Assembly: GCF_016862455.1 (NCBI RefSeq)
Contig: NZ_BOMZ01000045.1
Coordinates: 1-54,852, forward strand
Origin: Actinoplanes utahensis
Lineage (GTDB): Bacteria > Actinomycetota > Actinomycetes > Mycobacteriales > Micromonosporaceae
DNA: 54,852 nt
Direction: 5' to 3'
Part shown: positions 42,150 through 50,880 of the stretch, piece after piece
How positions within the stretch are numbered: the stretch's first letter is position 1
Layout: each line of letters begins with the position of its first letter
Position numbers and translations under genes: made by a program
Notes under the pieces: model-generated
What the model saw: only the letters and a program-made list of their open reading frames with translations
The model's database searches: none
Told to the model about the DNA's origin: nothing

Positions 42150-43517
42150 GTGATTACCGGGCAGCTCAAACGCAGGATCGACCGGGTGTGGGATGCCTTC
42201 TGGTCGGGCGGGATCTCGAATCCGCTCGAGGTGCTCGAGCAGATCACCTACCTGATGTTCATCCGGCGGCTCGACGACCTGGACGTCTACACCGATCGGA
42301 CCCGGCATCTGCGGTGGAGCGCGTTCACCGCGATGGACGAGCCGGAGCGGATGTTCGCGGTGGTCCGGGACGAGGTGTTCCCGTGGCTGCGCGGGCTGGC
42401 CGGCGGCGACTCGACCTACGCGCACCACATGCGGGACGCCCGGTTCACGATTCCGACGGCGCACCTGCTGGTCAAGGCGGTCGCGATGATCGGGGAGCTG
42501 CCGCTGGCGGACCGGGACACCAAGGGCGACCTGTACGAGTACATGCTGGGCCGGCTCGCCACGGCGGGACAGAACGGCCAGTTCCGTACGCCCCGGCACA
42601 TCATCCGGGCGATCGTGGCGATGACGGCGCCCGGCCCGGAGGACGAGATCTGCGATCCGGCGTGCGGTACCGCCGGTTTCCTGGTGGCGGCGGCGGAGCA
42701 CGTCGGCGGGGCGGCGGGGCGGCTGCACGGTTTCGACTTCGACCGGACCATGCTGCGGATCGCCAGCATGAACATGCTGCTGCACGGGGTGGAGCGGCCG
42801 GACATCCGCTACCGCGACTCGCTGGGGGAGGACGCGGACGGTGACGCCGGCCGGTACACGCTGATCCTGGCGAACCCGCCGTTCGCCGGCAGCCTCGACG
42901 TGGCGGCGACCGCGCCGGACCTGCGGGCGATCGCCCCGACGAGGAAGACCGAGCTGCTGTTCCTGGCGCTCGTTCTGCGCCTGCTGGCGCCCGGTGGGCG
43001 GGCCGCGGTGATCGTGCCGGAGGGGGTGCTGTTCGGGTCGACGCGGGCGCACCGGGATCTGCGCCGCATGCTGGTCGAGGATCACCGGCTGGACGCGGTG
43101 GTGCGGTTGCCGGGCGGTGTCTTCAAGCCGTACGCCGGTGTCTCCACGGCTGTTCTGTTCTTCACCCGCACCGATGACGGCGGCACCGATCGGGTGTGGT
43201 TCTACGAGGTGGCCGCGGACGGTTTCAGCCTGGACGACAAACGTGTCCCGCACGACCACGACGACCTGCCGGATCTGCTGGCGCGCTGGCCGCGCCGGGA
43301 CAGCACCGAGCGGGACCGGCCGCGTACCGGCCAGAGTTTCTGCGTCCCCCGGGAGGAGATCGCCGAGCAGGGGTACGACCTGACGCTGAACCGCTACCGC
43401 AGCGTCGTCCACACCGTCCCGGAGCACCGGCCGCCCCTGGAGATCCTCGGCGAGCTGGAAGTCCTCGACGGAGAGATCCGGCAGGATCTGGCGGAGCTGA
43501 AGGCGATGCTGCGGTGA
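42150..43517 (+). CDS. hsdM: Type I restriction-modification DNA methyltransferase subunit HsdM, 455 aa
   Basis: N6-adenine methyltransferase subunit. The N-terminal helical domain (ISNPLEVLEQITYLMFIRRL, DDLDVY) is followed by the catalytic domain with motif I DPACGTAGF (169-177) and motif IV NPPF (242-245). GQFRTPRHIIRAIVAM is the usual entry to the domain. The protein needs HsdS to choose its target. The start is ATG or equivalent at 42150. It is coupled to hsdS by a GTGA overlap at 43514-43517. No HsdR endonuclease gene lies within 10 kb on either side, so it may act as a methylation-only unit or use a distant HsdR. Confidence 0.93.
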   Translation: MITGQLKRRIDRVWDAFWSGGISNPLEVLEQITYLMFIRRLDDLDVYTDRTRHLRWSAFTAMDEPERMFAVVRDEVFPWLRGLAGGDSTYAHHMRDARFTIPTAHLLVKAVAMIGELPLADRDTKGDLYEYMLGRLATAGQNGQFRTPRHIIRAIVAMTAPGPEDEICDPACGTAGFLVAAAEHVGGAAGRLHGFDFDRTMLRIASMNMLLHGVERPDIRYRDSLGEDADGDAGRYTLILANPPFAGSLDVAATAPDLRAIAPTRKTELLFLALVLRLLAPGGRAAVIVPEGVLFGSTRAHRDLRRMLVEDHRLDAVVRLPGGVFKPYAGVSTAVLFFTRTDDGGTDRVWFYEVAADGFSLDDKRVPHDHDDLPDLLARWPRRDSTERDRPRTGQSFCVPREEIAEQGYDLTLNRYRSVVHTVPEHRPPLEILGELEVLDGEIRQDLAELKAMLR

Positions 43518-44686
43518 GGACGGCCCGGATCGGCGAGGTGGTCCGGCAGGTGCGGACCTGGGATCCGCGGACCGCGCCGGACGGCTGTTTCCGCTACATC
43601 GACCTCGGCGCGATCGACCAGCGGACGAAACGGATCACCGGCGACCGGACGGTGCCGTCGGCGGCGGCACCGAGCCGGGCCCGCCAGCTGGTGCGCGCCG
43701 GTGACGTGCTGGTCCCGCTGGTCCGGCCGAACCTGAACGGGGTCGCCCTGGTCGGCGACGACCTGGACGGGGCGACCGCGTCGACCGGGTTCTGTGTGCT
43801 CCGCCCGGGTGGGCGGCTGGACAGCCGGTACCTGTTCCACTGGGTACGCACCCCGCGTTTCGTGGCCGCCCTGACCGGCCGGGCCACCGGCCAGAGCTAT
43901 CCCGCCGTCTCCGACCGTGCCGTCCGGGAGCTGGAGATCCCGCTGCCCGGCCGTTCCGAGCAGGAACGGATCGCCGCCCGGCTGAGCCGCGCGGACGGCT
44001 TGCGCGACCGGCGCGGCCGGGCCGGTGAGCTGCTGGACACGCTGGTTCCGGCGATCTTCACGGAGATGTTCGGCGCTCCGGAGGCCGTTCCCGGGCGGTG
44101 GGCGCGCAAGCCGCTCGGCGCGCTGGTGTCGATGATGTCGGACGGCCCGTTCGGCTCGGATCTGAAGACCGCCCACTACGCCGGCTCGGGGGTGCGGGTG
44201 GTCCGGCTGCAGAACATCGGCGCGGGGGAGTTCGCCGATCATGACCGGGCGTACGTCTCCGAGGAGCATTTCGCCACGCTGCGCCGCCACCCGTGCCTGC
44301 CCGGCGACGTCCTCGTCGCGACGCTCGGCGACCCGGCCCCGCGCGCCTGCGTCCAGCCGTCCTGGCTGGACCGGGCCCTGAACAAGGCCGACTGTGTCCA
44401 GGTGCGGGTGGACCCTGCCGTCGCCACCCCGGAGTACGTGTGCGCGGCCCTCAACATGCCCGGCACCGTGGCCGGGGCCCGCCGGCTCCGGTTCGGGCAG
44501 ACCCGGGCCCGGATCAGCATGGGCCGCCTGAGGACCCTGGAGATCCCGGTGCCGCCGCTGCCCGCCCAGGCCGAGTTCAGCCGCCGGGCCGCCGTCGTCG
44601 GCGCGCTGCTCGCCCGGCACCGGGCGGCGGTGGCGGAGACCGACGATCTGTACGCGGCCCTGCGCGACCAGGCGTTCAGCGGCTGA
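43514..44686 (+). CDS. hsdS: Type I restriction-modification specificity subunit HsdS, 390 aa
   Basis: DNA-recognition subunit with two target-recognition domains. TRD1 covers about residues 1-150 (GEVVRQVRTWDPR, VRAGDVLVPLVRPNLNGVAL) and ends with the conserved LEIPLPGRSEQERIAARLSR. TRD2 (LGALVSMMSDGPFGSDLKTA, GDVLVATLGDP) ends with LEIPVPPLPAQAEFSRRAAV. The spacing of the two repeats fits a standard half-subunit architecture that reads a bipartite site. It starts at GTG 43514 in the hsdM stop. Its 3' end overlaps the PH-domain gene on the other strand by 11 bases. Confidence 0.9.
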   Translation: MRTARIGEVVRQVRTWDPRTAPDGCFRYIDLGAIDQRTKRITGDRTVPSAAAPSRARQLVRAGDVLVPLVRPNLNGVALVGDDLDGATASTGFCVLRPGGRLDSRYLFHWVRTPRFVAALTGRATGQSYPAVSDRAVRELEIPLPGRSEQERIAARLSRADGLRDRRGRAGELLDTLVPAIFTEMFGAPEAVPGRWARKPLGALVSMMSDGPFGSDLKTAHYAGSGVRVVRLQNIGAGEFADHDRAYVSEEHFATLRRHPCLPGDVLVATLGDPAPRACVQPSWLDRALNKADCVQVRVDPAVATPEYVCAALNMPGTVAGARRLRFGQTRARISMGRLRTLEIPVPPLPAQAEFSRRAAVVGALLARHRAAVAETDDLYAALRDQAFSG

Positions 44687-46205
44687 CCCGCAGCTGCGGG
44701 GTGGTCTCGGTGATCAGTGCGAGAGCCTGGTCGACGGTCACGTCCGACGCCGTGTAGTGCCGTTCCCCGGCCGATGTCGCCACCACGACGGTCGCCCGGC
44801 CACCCCGGCGCTGGAAGATCGACTGCCGGACGGTCCAGCCGATCACCGCCCGTCGTTGCAGCGCGACCGTGCGGCGGGTCAGCGGCCCGCCGCGCACCAC
44901 CACATAGTCCCGGAGCACGGTGTGGCCGAGGGCCCGGTACGCGACCAGGGCTAGCGGCACCGTGACCGGCGTCAGCAGCAGCGGCAGCGGCCACACCCAT
45001 CCGGGCAGCGCCCCGCTCACGGTGAACAGCGTCAGCGTGCCGGACATCAGCGCCGGGTAGTGGACCGCCCAGCCGAGCCGCCGGATCAGCGCGCCGTGGG
45101 GATGCCGCCGCAGTCGGGCTTCGAGGGGCCGGGCGCCGTCGGGCAGGATCCGGGCCGCGATCTCCCGGGCCTCGTCGCGGCGGATCCGCGGCAGGATGCC
45201 GCCGCCGGATGCCTCGCCCGTTCCGCCCTGCCCGGTGAGCAGCAGGTCGGTCCGGACGAGCCGCAGCCAGCGCAGCAGCAGCGGCTCCGCGAACGCGATC
45301 CCGCGGATCCGTGCGTCGGAACGCTGCACGGTCTGGGTGCTGAGCAGACCTTTGCTGGTCACCAGGGCGGTGTCCGGGGCGGTGCCGGTCCGGACCAGCC
45401 GGAAGTTCCAGTTCTCGACGGCGAACGCGACGGCCGACGCGGCGATGCCGAGCGGATAGCCGATCAGCAGCAGCAGTCCGAGGTTGGCGGCGAGACTGCG
45501 AGTGTCCCAGCCGAACAGGTCACGGCCCAGTCCGAGCAGGTCGAAGCCGAGCGCTTTCAGCGGCCAGTACAGCGCCAACAGCGGGCCGGCGACCGCGAGG
45601 ACCGCCCACACCGACACCGCGTTCAGCAGCACCCAGCCGCGCCGCATCCCGGCGATGACGGTGTCCGGGACATCGGTGTCCGGGACGTCGGCTTCGCTGC
45701 CGTCGGCCGCCGTGGCGACGGGCTCGCTCGCGTGGCCGGGCATCAGTTCCCTCTGCACGAGGGCGGCGTGCCGGCGGTCCAGGGCGTCGAGGCGGAACGA
45801 ACTGGCCGACTCGCCGGAGCCGATGCGCACCGTGCGCAACCCCAGCAGCCGAGGCAGCAGCTGGGCCGCACTGTCCACGCTGCGGATCCGGTCCCGGGCC
45901 ACGATCCGGTGCTTGCGGGCGATCCACCCGGTACGCATCTCCACCCGCTGTGCGGTGATCCGGTACCGGGTCGACTGCCAGCGTTTCAGATCCGACAGGG
46001 CCCGGAGCAGGCCGATGACGGCGCCGATCACCAGCGGCCACACCGGATCGTCGCGGAGCGCGATCCCGGCGAAACCGGTGACTGACGACAGCACCAGGCG
46101 GATCAGCCCGAGGTGGACGACGCGGATGCTCAGCTGCCGCCACGGCTGCTCCGCTCCGGTCACCGTCTCGTCCGGGCCGCTGTCCAGTTCGGGGGAGACG
46201 GTCAT
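44676..46205 (-). CDS. PH-domain membrane protein (YdbT-like), 509 aa
   Basis: Bacterial PH-domain (bPH2) protein with membrane helices. Three PH-like segments can be seen: RYRITAQRVEMRTGWIARKH, then NFRLVRTGTAPDTALVTSKG, and VVVRGGPLTRRTVALQRRAV. They are separated by hydrophobic pairs such as VSVWAVLAVAGPLLALYW and LGLLLLIGYPLGIAASAVAF. The acidic loop ADVPDTDVPDTVIAG lies between domains 1 and 2. ATG 46205 overlaps the stop of the smaller PH gene (ATGA), the known YdbS-YdbT pairing. In Bacillus these proteins help resist bacteriocins; function here is not shown. Confidence 0.87.
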   Translation of the reverse strand: MTVSPELDSGPDETVTGAEQPWRQLSIRVVHLGLIRLVLSSVTGFAGIALRDDPVWPLVIGAVIGLLRALSDLKRWQSTRYRITAQRVEMRTGWIARKHRIVARDRIRSVDSAAQLLPRLLGLRTVRIGSGESASSFRLDALDRRHAALVQRELMPGHASEPVATAADGSEADVPDTDVPDTVIAGMRRGWVLLNAVSVWAVLAVAGPLLALYWPLKALGFDLLGLGRDLFGWDTRSLAANLGLLLLIGYPLGIAASAVAFAVENWNFRLVRTGTAPDTALVTSKGLLSTQTVQRSDARIRGIAFAEPLLLRWLRLVRTDLLLTGQGGTGEASGGGILPRIRRDEAREIAARILPDGARPLEARLRRHPHGALIRRLGWAVHYPALMSGTLTLFTVSGALPGWVWPLPLLLTPVTVPLALVAYRALGHTVLRDYVVVRGGPLTRRTVALQRRAVIGWTVRQSIFQRRGGRATVVVATSAGERHYTASDVTVDQALALITETTPQLRVSR

Positions 46206-46717
46206 GTCGCGTCGCCTTCGCTGGCGCCGGTGATCTCGCGCAGCCGGTCGACGGTCACCTCGGCCTCCGCCGCGTTCACGCCCTCGATGGAGATCTTGCC
46301 TTCCGAGGAGGCGGTGGTGACGGTGATGGTGGCGAGACCGAGACGCCGCTGCAACGGGCCGATCTCGGTGTCGATGCTCTGGATGCGAGAGATGGGCACG
46401 ATCTGCCATTTGCGGGTGAACGAGCCGGTGAGGGCGTAGACGGCGTCGTCGGTGGCCTCCCAGCGGTGCACCCGGAAGTGCCAGGTCGGCATGATCGTGA
46501 TTTCGACCGCGAAGGTCACGGCGGCGACCCCGATGATCGGGAGGAGCCACGGGCGCCAGCTCTCCGCGTACCAGAAGAGCCCGCCCAGCACCCCCAGCAC
46601 CCCCGCACCCCAGAAGACGGCCTGCAACGTCTGCCACAGAATGAAACGGCGGTCGAGCCGCCGGCGCGGCGGACGGAGGCGAAGCCGGATGTCGGCCGGC
46701 GCGGAACGTGAGGCCAT
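46202..46717 (-). CDS. PH-domain membrane protein (YdbS-like), 171 aa
   Basis: Short partner of the preceding protein. Two helices (about 27-46, LWQTLQAVFWGAGVLGVLGG, and 53-70, WLLPIIGVAAVTFAVEI) are followed by a single bPH2 domain (WEATDDAVYALTGSFTRKWQ, IVPISRIQSIDTEIGPLQRR, LGLATITVTTASS). The order helix pair then PH domain is typical. It starts at ATG 46717. Translation is coupled to the larger gene by the ATGA overlap. Confidence 0.87.
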   Translation of the reverse strand: MASRSAPADIRLRLRPPRRRLDRRFILWQTLQAVFWGAGVLGVLGGLFWYAESWRPWLLPIIGVAAVTFAVEITIMPTWHFRVHRWEATDDAVYALTGSFTRKWQIVPISRIQSIDTEIGPLQRRLGLATITVTTASSEGKISIEGVNAAEAEVTVDRLREITGASEGDAT

Positions 46718-46746
46718 GACCCCATGGTGACCGGCCGTGCCAAGCC

Positions 46747-47256
46747 TTATGACTGGATGGTGACCGTCGTGATCCCGAACGGCATCGGCGACGGGCGCGG
46801 ACGGGTGCGTTCCATCAGGTCGTCCGGCGGCTCACCGCGGGTGCGGACACCGTCGACGTACGCCTTCGCCTCCGCGAGCGTGAAATCCGGCGCGACCGTC
46901 CGCACGTGCCGCATCGCCGCCACCGGGCCCTGGACTTCCAGCAGGTCACGGACCTGGCCGGGCAGTGGATCGGGCGGCCGGACACCCCGGACCTGCTCCC
47001 GATAGGTCTCCACCCACCGGTCCTCGTGCACGGCCAGCACGTGGATGTGGTGAATCCGGCCGTCCACCTTGTCCACGATGTACACACCCTGCCCCACCAG
47101 CGCGTCCTCGATCGCACCGGTCCGGGCGTACGCGGCGGAATTCGTGTACACCAGCCATCCGAGGTCGTGCTCCTCGAGATCCGTGACGACGAGCCCGTGC
47201 GGATCCCCGGCCAGCAACGCCTCCATCAGCGTCACCGCCCGCTCTCTGCTGATCAT
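46747..47256 (-). CDS. YrhB/Imm35-like domain protein, 169 aa
   Basis: Small soluble protein. The pattern SRERAVTLMEALL, then LGWLVYTNSAAYARTGAIED, ALVGQGVYIVDKVDGRIHHI resembles the YrhB (immunity protein 35) fold: an opening helix, then Y.S..Y.xTG....LVG.GP..VDK.DG. The remaining 80 residues have an unusual helical extension (LPGQVRDLLEVQGPVAAMRH). Immunity to a toxin is known for some relatives, but no toxin gene is next to it. ATG 47256 overlaps the PadR stop (ATGA), so the two are translationally coupled. Confidence 0.7.
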   Translation of the reverse strand: MISRERAVTLMEALLAGDPHGLVVTDLEEHDLGWLVYTNSAAYARTGAIEDALVGQGVYIVDKVDGRIHHIHVLAVHEDRWVETYREQVRGVRPPDPLPGQVRDLLEVQGPVAAMRHVRTVAPDFTLAEAKAYVDGVRTRGEPPDDLMERTRPRPSPMPFGITTVTIQS

Positions 47257-47828
47257 GATGTGCCGCTCTCCGGGCCGGGGTAGCGGTGCGACAGGACGGT
47301 CAGCGCGAGGTCGGCCCAGGCGATGTTCTCGCGCTCGAAGGTGATGCCCCGGTTCAGGGTGAGGTAGGGGCCGAGGCGGCTGCCGGTGGCCAGGAACTCC
47401 TTTTCCGTGCGGGATCCGAGGATGTCGGCGAGCCGCTGCTCGTACCCTTCCAGACGGGTGCGACTGGCCTTCTGATGCGCCTCGATCGAGGCGCGGATGC
47501 TCGCCACGTCACCGTGCGCCAGGGCCTCCACCTGGACCAGCAGCTCGTCGCGGACCGTCGTCGGTTTCGGCGTGCGGCGGGAGAAGCCGAGCAGCGCCGC
47601 CCGGCCCGCCGCGGTGACCGAGAAGATCCGCTTGTCGGGACGTTTGTCCTGCTTGACGAGGCGGGCCGAGAGCAGGCCCTCGGTCTCCATCTTCTCCAGC
47701 TCGCGGTACAGCTGCTGCGGAGTGGCGGTCCAGAAGTTGGCGACCGAGCTGTTGAACTTCTTCGCGAGGTCGTACCCGGACGACTCGCGATCGATCAGAG
47801 CCGCCAGCAACGCGTTCCTCAATGCCAC
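47253..47828 (-). CDS. PadR-family transcriptional regulator, 191 aa
   Basis: Winged-helix regulator of the PadR-s2 type. The N-terminal DNA-binding domain reads ALLAALIDRESSGYDLAKKF, WTATPQQLYRELEKMETEGL and RIFSVTAAGRAALLGF. The C-terminal helices (LLVQVEALAHGDVASIRASI, EAHQKASRTRLEGYEQRLA) form the dimer region. It lies 9 bases after the enoyl-CoA hydratase gene on the same strand. The palindrome at 50682-50705, upstream of fadH, is a candidate binding site, which would make this an autoregulated operon. Confidence 0.9.
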   Translation of the reverse strand: MALRNALLAALIDRESSGYDLAKKFNSSVANFWTATPQQLYRELEKMETEGLLSARLVKQDKRPDKRIFSVTAAGRAALLGFSRRTPKPTTVRDELLVQVEALAHGDVASIRASIEAHQKASRTRLEGYEQRLADILGSRTEKEFLATGSRLGPYLTLNRGITFERENIAWADLALTVLSHRYPGPESGTS

Positions 47829-47837
47829 GCTGGCATC

Positions 47838-48635
47838 CTACGGACGGCTGCGCTTGCCGAACGCGGGTGTGGCCCGGGCCATCACGGCCTTGCGCAGGAT
47901 CCTGGTGTTCGGCAGGGCGAGCAGCCGCAGTTGTTCCCGCCGCTCGCGGGCGAACGTACGCCGCGCACTGCTCGTCAGCGCCCCGTCGATCAGCCGTTTC
48001 GCGGCGGCGAGGGCGTCCGGGGACTTGGTCAGCAGGCTCTCCGCGAAAGCGGTCGCCGCCTTCCGCGGGTCCTCGTGGAGTTCGGTGACCAGGCCCAGCC
48101 GCTGGGCCTCGGCGCCGTCGAACTGCTCGGCGGTCATGGTGAGCTTCTTGGCCACATCGGCGCCGAGCAGCTCGGTCAGGCTCCGGATGCCGGACATGTC
48201 GGGGATGATGCCCCACTTGCCCTCCAGCACCGACCAGCGGGAATCCGGGGTGGCGAAGCGGAAGTCGGCGGCCAGGGCGATCTGCAGACCGCCGCCGTAG
48301 CAGTGGCCGTGCACGGCGGCGATCACCGGGACCGGGAGGCGGCGCCAGGCCCAGCAGGCCTCCTGGAAGCGGTTGGTGCCACGCCAGGGGAGCGGGACGA
48401 ACGCCCGGGCGGCCCGGCCGGGGGTGCGCATGGCGGCGGCGATGTCCAGGCCGGAGCAGAACGAGTCGCCCTCGCCGCTGATGACCACGGCCCGGAGGGT
48501 GCGGTCCTTCTTCAGCGCGCGTGCGGTCGTCACCAGCTCGGCGAAGGTGTCGAGGGCCAGCGCGTTGAGCTTGTCGGGACGGTTCAGCCGGACGTCCGCG
48601 ATGCCGTTGGCCGTCGTCAGGGAAAGATATCTCAT
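47838..48635 (-). CDS. Enoyl-CoA hydratase/isomerase (crotonase family), 265 aa
   Basis: Acyl-CoA enzyme with the crotonase fold. The oxyanion-hole elements SFCSGLDIAAAM and HGHCYGGGLQIALAADFRFA are present, and VLEGKWGIIPDMSGIRSLTE covers the second catalytic region. The position of the first catalytic Glu of classic hydratases appears to be Gln (GGGLQIAL), so an isomerase or other crotonase reaction is possible. The C-terminal helix RKAVMARATPAFGKRSRP is typical. It starts at ATG 48635. It is 14 bases downstream of fadH, so it probably acts in the same pathway of unsaturated fatty acid breakdown. Confidence 0.87.
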   Translation of the reverse strand: MRYLSLTTANGIADVRLNRPDKLNALALDTFAELVTTARALKKDRTLRAVVISGEGDSFCSGLDIAAAMRTPGRAARAFVPLPWRGTNRFQEACWAWRRLPVPVIAAVHGHCYGGGLQIALAADFRFATPDSRWSVLEGKWGIIPDMSGIRSLTELLGADVAKKLTMTAEQFDGAEAQRLGLVTELHEDPRKAATAFAESLLTKSPDALAAAKRLIDGALTSSARRTFARERREQLRLLALPNTRILRKAVMARATPAFGKRSRP

Positions 48636-48649
48636 GACATGTCCGTTTC

Positions 48650-50656
48650 TCAGAGCCGGGCGGCGAGTTCGGTGGCCTGCTTGATCGCCCGCTTGGCGTC
48701 GAGTTCCGCGGCGACGTCGGCGCCCCCGATGACGTGCACCGGCACGCCGCGCTCCCGCAACGGCGCGACCAGGTCCCGGACCGGGTTCTGTCCGGCGCAC
48801 AGCAGCACGGTGTCGACGTTCAGCACGCGGGGAGCACCGGCGACGGTGATGTGCAGGCCCTCGTCGTCGATGCGCACGTACTCGACGCCCTTCAGCATCG
48901 TCACTCCGGAATCCTGCAGCGTCGCCCGGTGCACCCAGCCGGTCGTCTTGCCCAGGCCCTTGCCGAGCGCCGTCTCCTTGCGCTGCAGCAGGTACACCTC
49001 GCGGCGCGGCGGCGCCTTCACCTTCGTGGTCAGACCGCCGCGTTCGAGCGCCGGATCGGTGACGCCCCAGCGCCGCATCCAGTCCTCGAGAGGCTCGTTC
49101 GCGTCGTGCAGCAGGTACTCGCCGGCGTCGAACCCGATCCCACCCGCCCCGATGATCGCCACCCGCTCGCCGGCCTCCGCCGCGCCGCTGATCACCTGCT
49201 GGTAGGTCAGCACCTTCGGATGCTCGATCCCCGGGATCGCCGGGATCCGCGGCTCCACCCCGGTCGCGATGATCACCTCGTCGAATCCGGTCAGATCCTC
49301 GGCGGTCACCCGCCTGCCCAGGTGCAGGGTGACCCCGCGAACCTCGATCATGTGCCGGTAGTAGTCGAGCGTCCGCGCGAACTCCTCCTTGCCCGGGATC
49401 CGCGCGGCGAGCCGGAACTGCCCGCCGATGTCGTCGGACGCCTCGAACAGGTCCACGGCATGCCCGCGGCCCGCCGATTCGATGGCGGTGGCCAGGCCGG
49501 CCGGTCCGGCTCCGGCTACGGCGATTCTCTTTCTGGTACGGGTGGGCAGAAGCACCAGTTCGGTCTCGTACGCCGCCCGCGGATTGAGCATGCAGGTGGC
49601 CCGCTGATTCTTGAACGTGTGGTCGAGGCACGCCTGATTGCAGGCGATACAGGTGATGATCTCCCGTTCCCGGCCCTGCTCGGTCTTCGCCACCCAGTCG
49701 GCGTCGGCCAGCAGCGGCCGCGCCATCGACACGAGATCCGCCTCGCCGGCTGCCAGGATCTGCTCGGCCGCCTCCGGCCGGTTGATCCGGTTCGAGGCGA
49801 TCACCGGGGTGCCGACCTCGGCCCGCAGCTTGCCGGTGACCCAGGCGAACGCGCCCGGCGGCACCGACGTGACGATCGTCGGCACCCGCGCCTCGTGCCA
49901 GCCGATCCCGGTATTGAAGATCGACACCCCGGCTTCCTCGAGCCGTTTCGCCAGGTCGACGGTCTCCTCCCAGGACTGGGCGTCGTCGACCAGGTCCAGC
50001 AGGCTGATCCGGTACTGCACGATGAAGTCGTCACCGGCCAGTTCCCGGGTACGCCGCACGACCTCGAGCGGGAAGCGCATCCGCTTGACGGCCGAGCCAC
50101 CCCACATGTCGTGGCGATCATTGGTACGGGCGGCGAGGAACTGATTGATCAGGTACCCCTCCGAGCCCATGATCTCGACGCCGTCGTACCCCGCCCGGCG
50201 GGCCAGCAACGACGCCCGGGCGAACGCCGTCGCCGTCCGGTCCACCTGCCGGGTGCTCATCGCCCGCGGCGCGAACGGGGTGATCGGCGACTTCCGCGCC
50301 GACGCGCCCAGGCTGAAGGGGTGGTACGAGTACCGCCCCGCATGCAGCACCTGCAGCAGGATCTTCCCGCCGTGCTCGTGAACGGCGTCCGTGACGACCC
50401 GATGCCGCAGCGCGTGTTTCTCCCGCGTCATCCGGCTGCCGAACGGGCTGAGCCACCCCCGCCAGGTCGGCGCGAACCCGCCGGTCACCATCAGGCCGAC
50501 CCCGCCGCGGGCCCGCTCGGCGAAGAACGCCGCCAGTTTCGGCAGGTCAGCCGCGCGGTCTTCCAGTTTGGTGTGCATCGAGCCCATGACGACCCGATTG
50601 CGCAGCGTGGTGTGCCCGAGAGCGAGCGGGCTCAGCAGATGCGGGTATGCGGTCAC
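48650..50656 (-). CDS. fadH: NADPH-dependent 2,4-dienoyl-CoA reductase (FadH-like), 668 aa
   Basis: Flavin and iron-sulfur enzyme for removing double bonds during beta-oxidation of unsaturated acids. The N-terminal TIM barrel of the old-yellow-enzyme type includes the Tyr/His region LHAGRYSYHP. The 4Fe-4S ligands are CIACNQACLDHTFKNQRATC with spacing C-x2-C-x3-C-x11-C, the same as in E. coli FadH. The second half has the FAD (VAGAGPAGLATAIESAGRGH) and NADPH (AIIGAGGIGFDAGEYL) Rossmann motifs. The length is right. The start is GTG 50656. It is the first gene of the fadH-ech-padR-YrhB operon. Confidence 0.93.
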   Translation of the reverse strand: MTAYPHLLSPLALGHTTLRNRVVMGSMHTKLEDRAADLPKLAAFFAERARGGVGLMVTGGFAPTWRGWLSPFGSRMTREKHALRHRVVTDAVHEHGGKILLQVLHAGRYSYHPFSLGASARKSPITPFAPRAMSTRQVDRTATAFARASLLARRAGYDGVEIMGSEGYLINQFLAARTNDRHDMWGGSAVKRMRFPLEVVRRTRELAGDDFIVQYRISLLDLVDDAQSWEETVDLAKRLEEAGVSIFNTGIGWHEARVPTIVTSVPPGAFAWVTGKLRAEVGTPVIASNRINRPEAAEQILAAGEADLVSMARPLLADADWVAKTEQGREREIITCIACNQACLDHTFKNQRATCMLNPRAAYETELVLLPTRTRKRIAVAGAGPAGLATAIESAGRGHAVDLFEASDDIGGQFRLAARIPGKEEFARTLDYYRHMIEVRGVTLHLGRRVTAEDLTGFDEVIIATGVEPRIPAIPGIEHPKVLTYQQVISGAAEAGERVAIIGAGGIGFDAGEYLLHDANEPLEDWMRRWGVTDPALERGGLTTKVKAPPRREVYLLQRKETALGKGLGKTTGWVHRATLQDSGVTMLKGVEYVRIDDEGLHITVAGAPRVLNVDTVLLCAGQNPVRDLVAPLRERGVPVHVIGGADVAAELDAKRAIKQATELAARL

Positions 50657-50880
50657 GCCCGGAGCGTATATACAAAAAATCGCATAGTAAAGAAGTTGAC
50701 TATGCCCGCTGCCCGCTGCCCGCTGCCCGCCGCCTGCTGCTCGCCTGCCTGCCGCGGTCACCGCAGCAGGCGACTTCCCCGTGTCCGGCCGTTTGCGGCC
50801 TCTCACCGGCCTGCGTTGCACAACCCGCCCGGTGGCGAGGGGACTTCTCTGCTCTGGCGCGGCGGTGGCAGTCTGCGTAC
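50657..50880. other. Intergenic region between divergent genes
   Basis: The left end is AT-rich (50667-50705) and holds the fadH promoter and a palindrome. Next comes a 7-bp tandem repeat (CCCGCTG, three copies at 50705-50725). The rest, to 50880, has no recognisable feature. Confidence 0.5.
50682..50705. promoter_or_regulatory. 24-bp palindromic operator candidate upstream of fadH
   Basis: GCATAGT (50682-50688) and ACTATGC (50699-50705) are exact inverted repeats with a 10-base spacer. On the minus strand, TTTACTATG within it could serve as a -10. The length and symmetry suit a winged-helix dimer such as PadR. Confidence 0.6.

Noticed and set aside
44676..46717. PH-domain pair as part of the hsdMS defence system
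   Set aside because: They are on the opposite strand, convergent with hsdS, and form the common YdbS-YdbT pair found without restriction systems.
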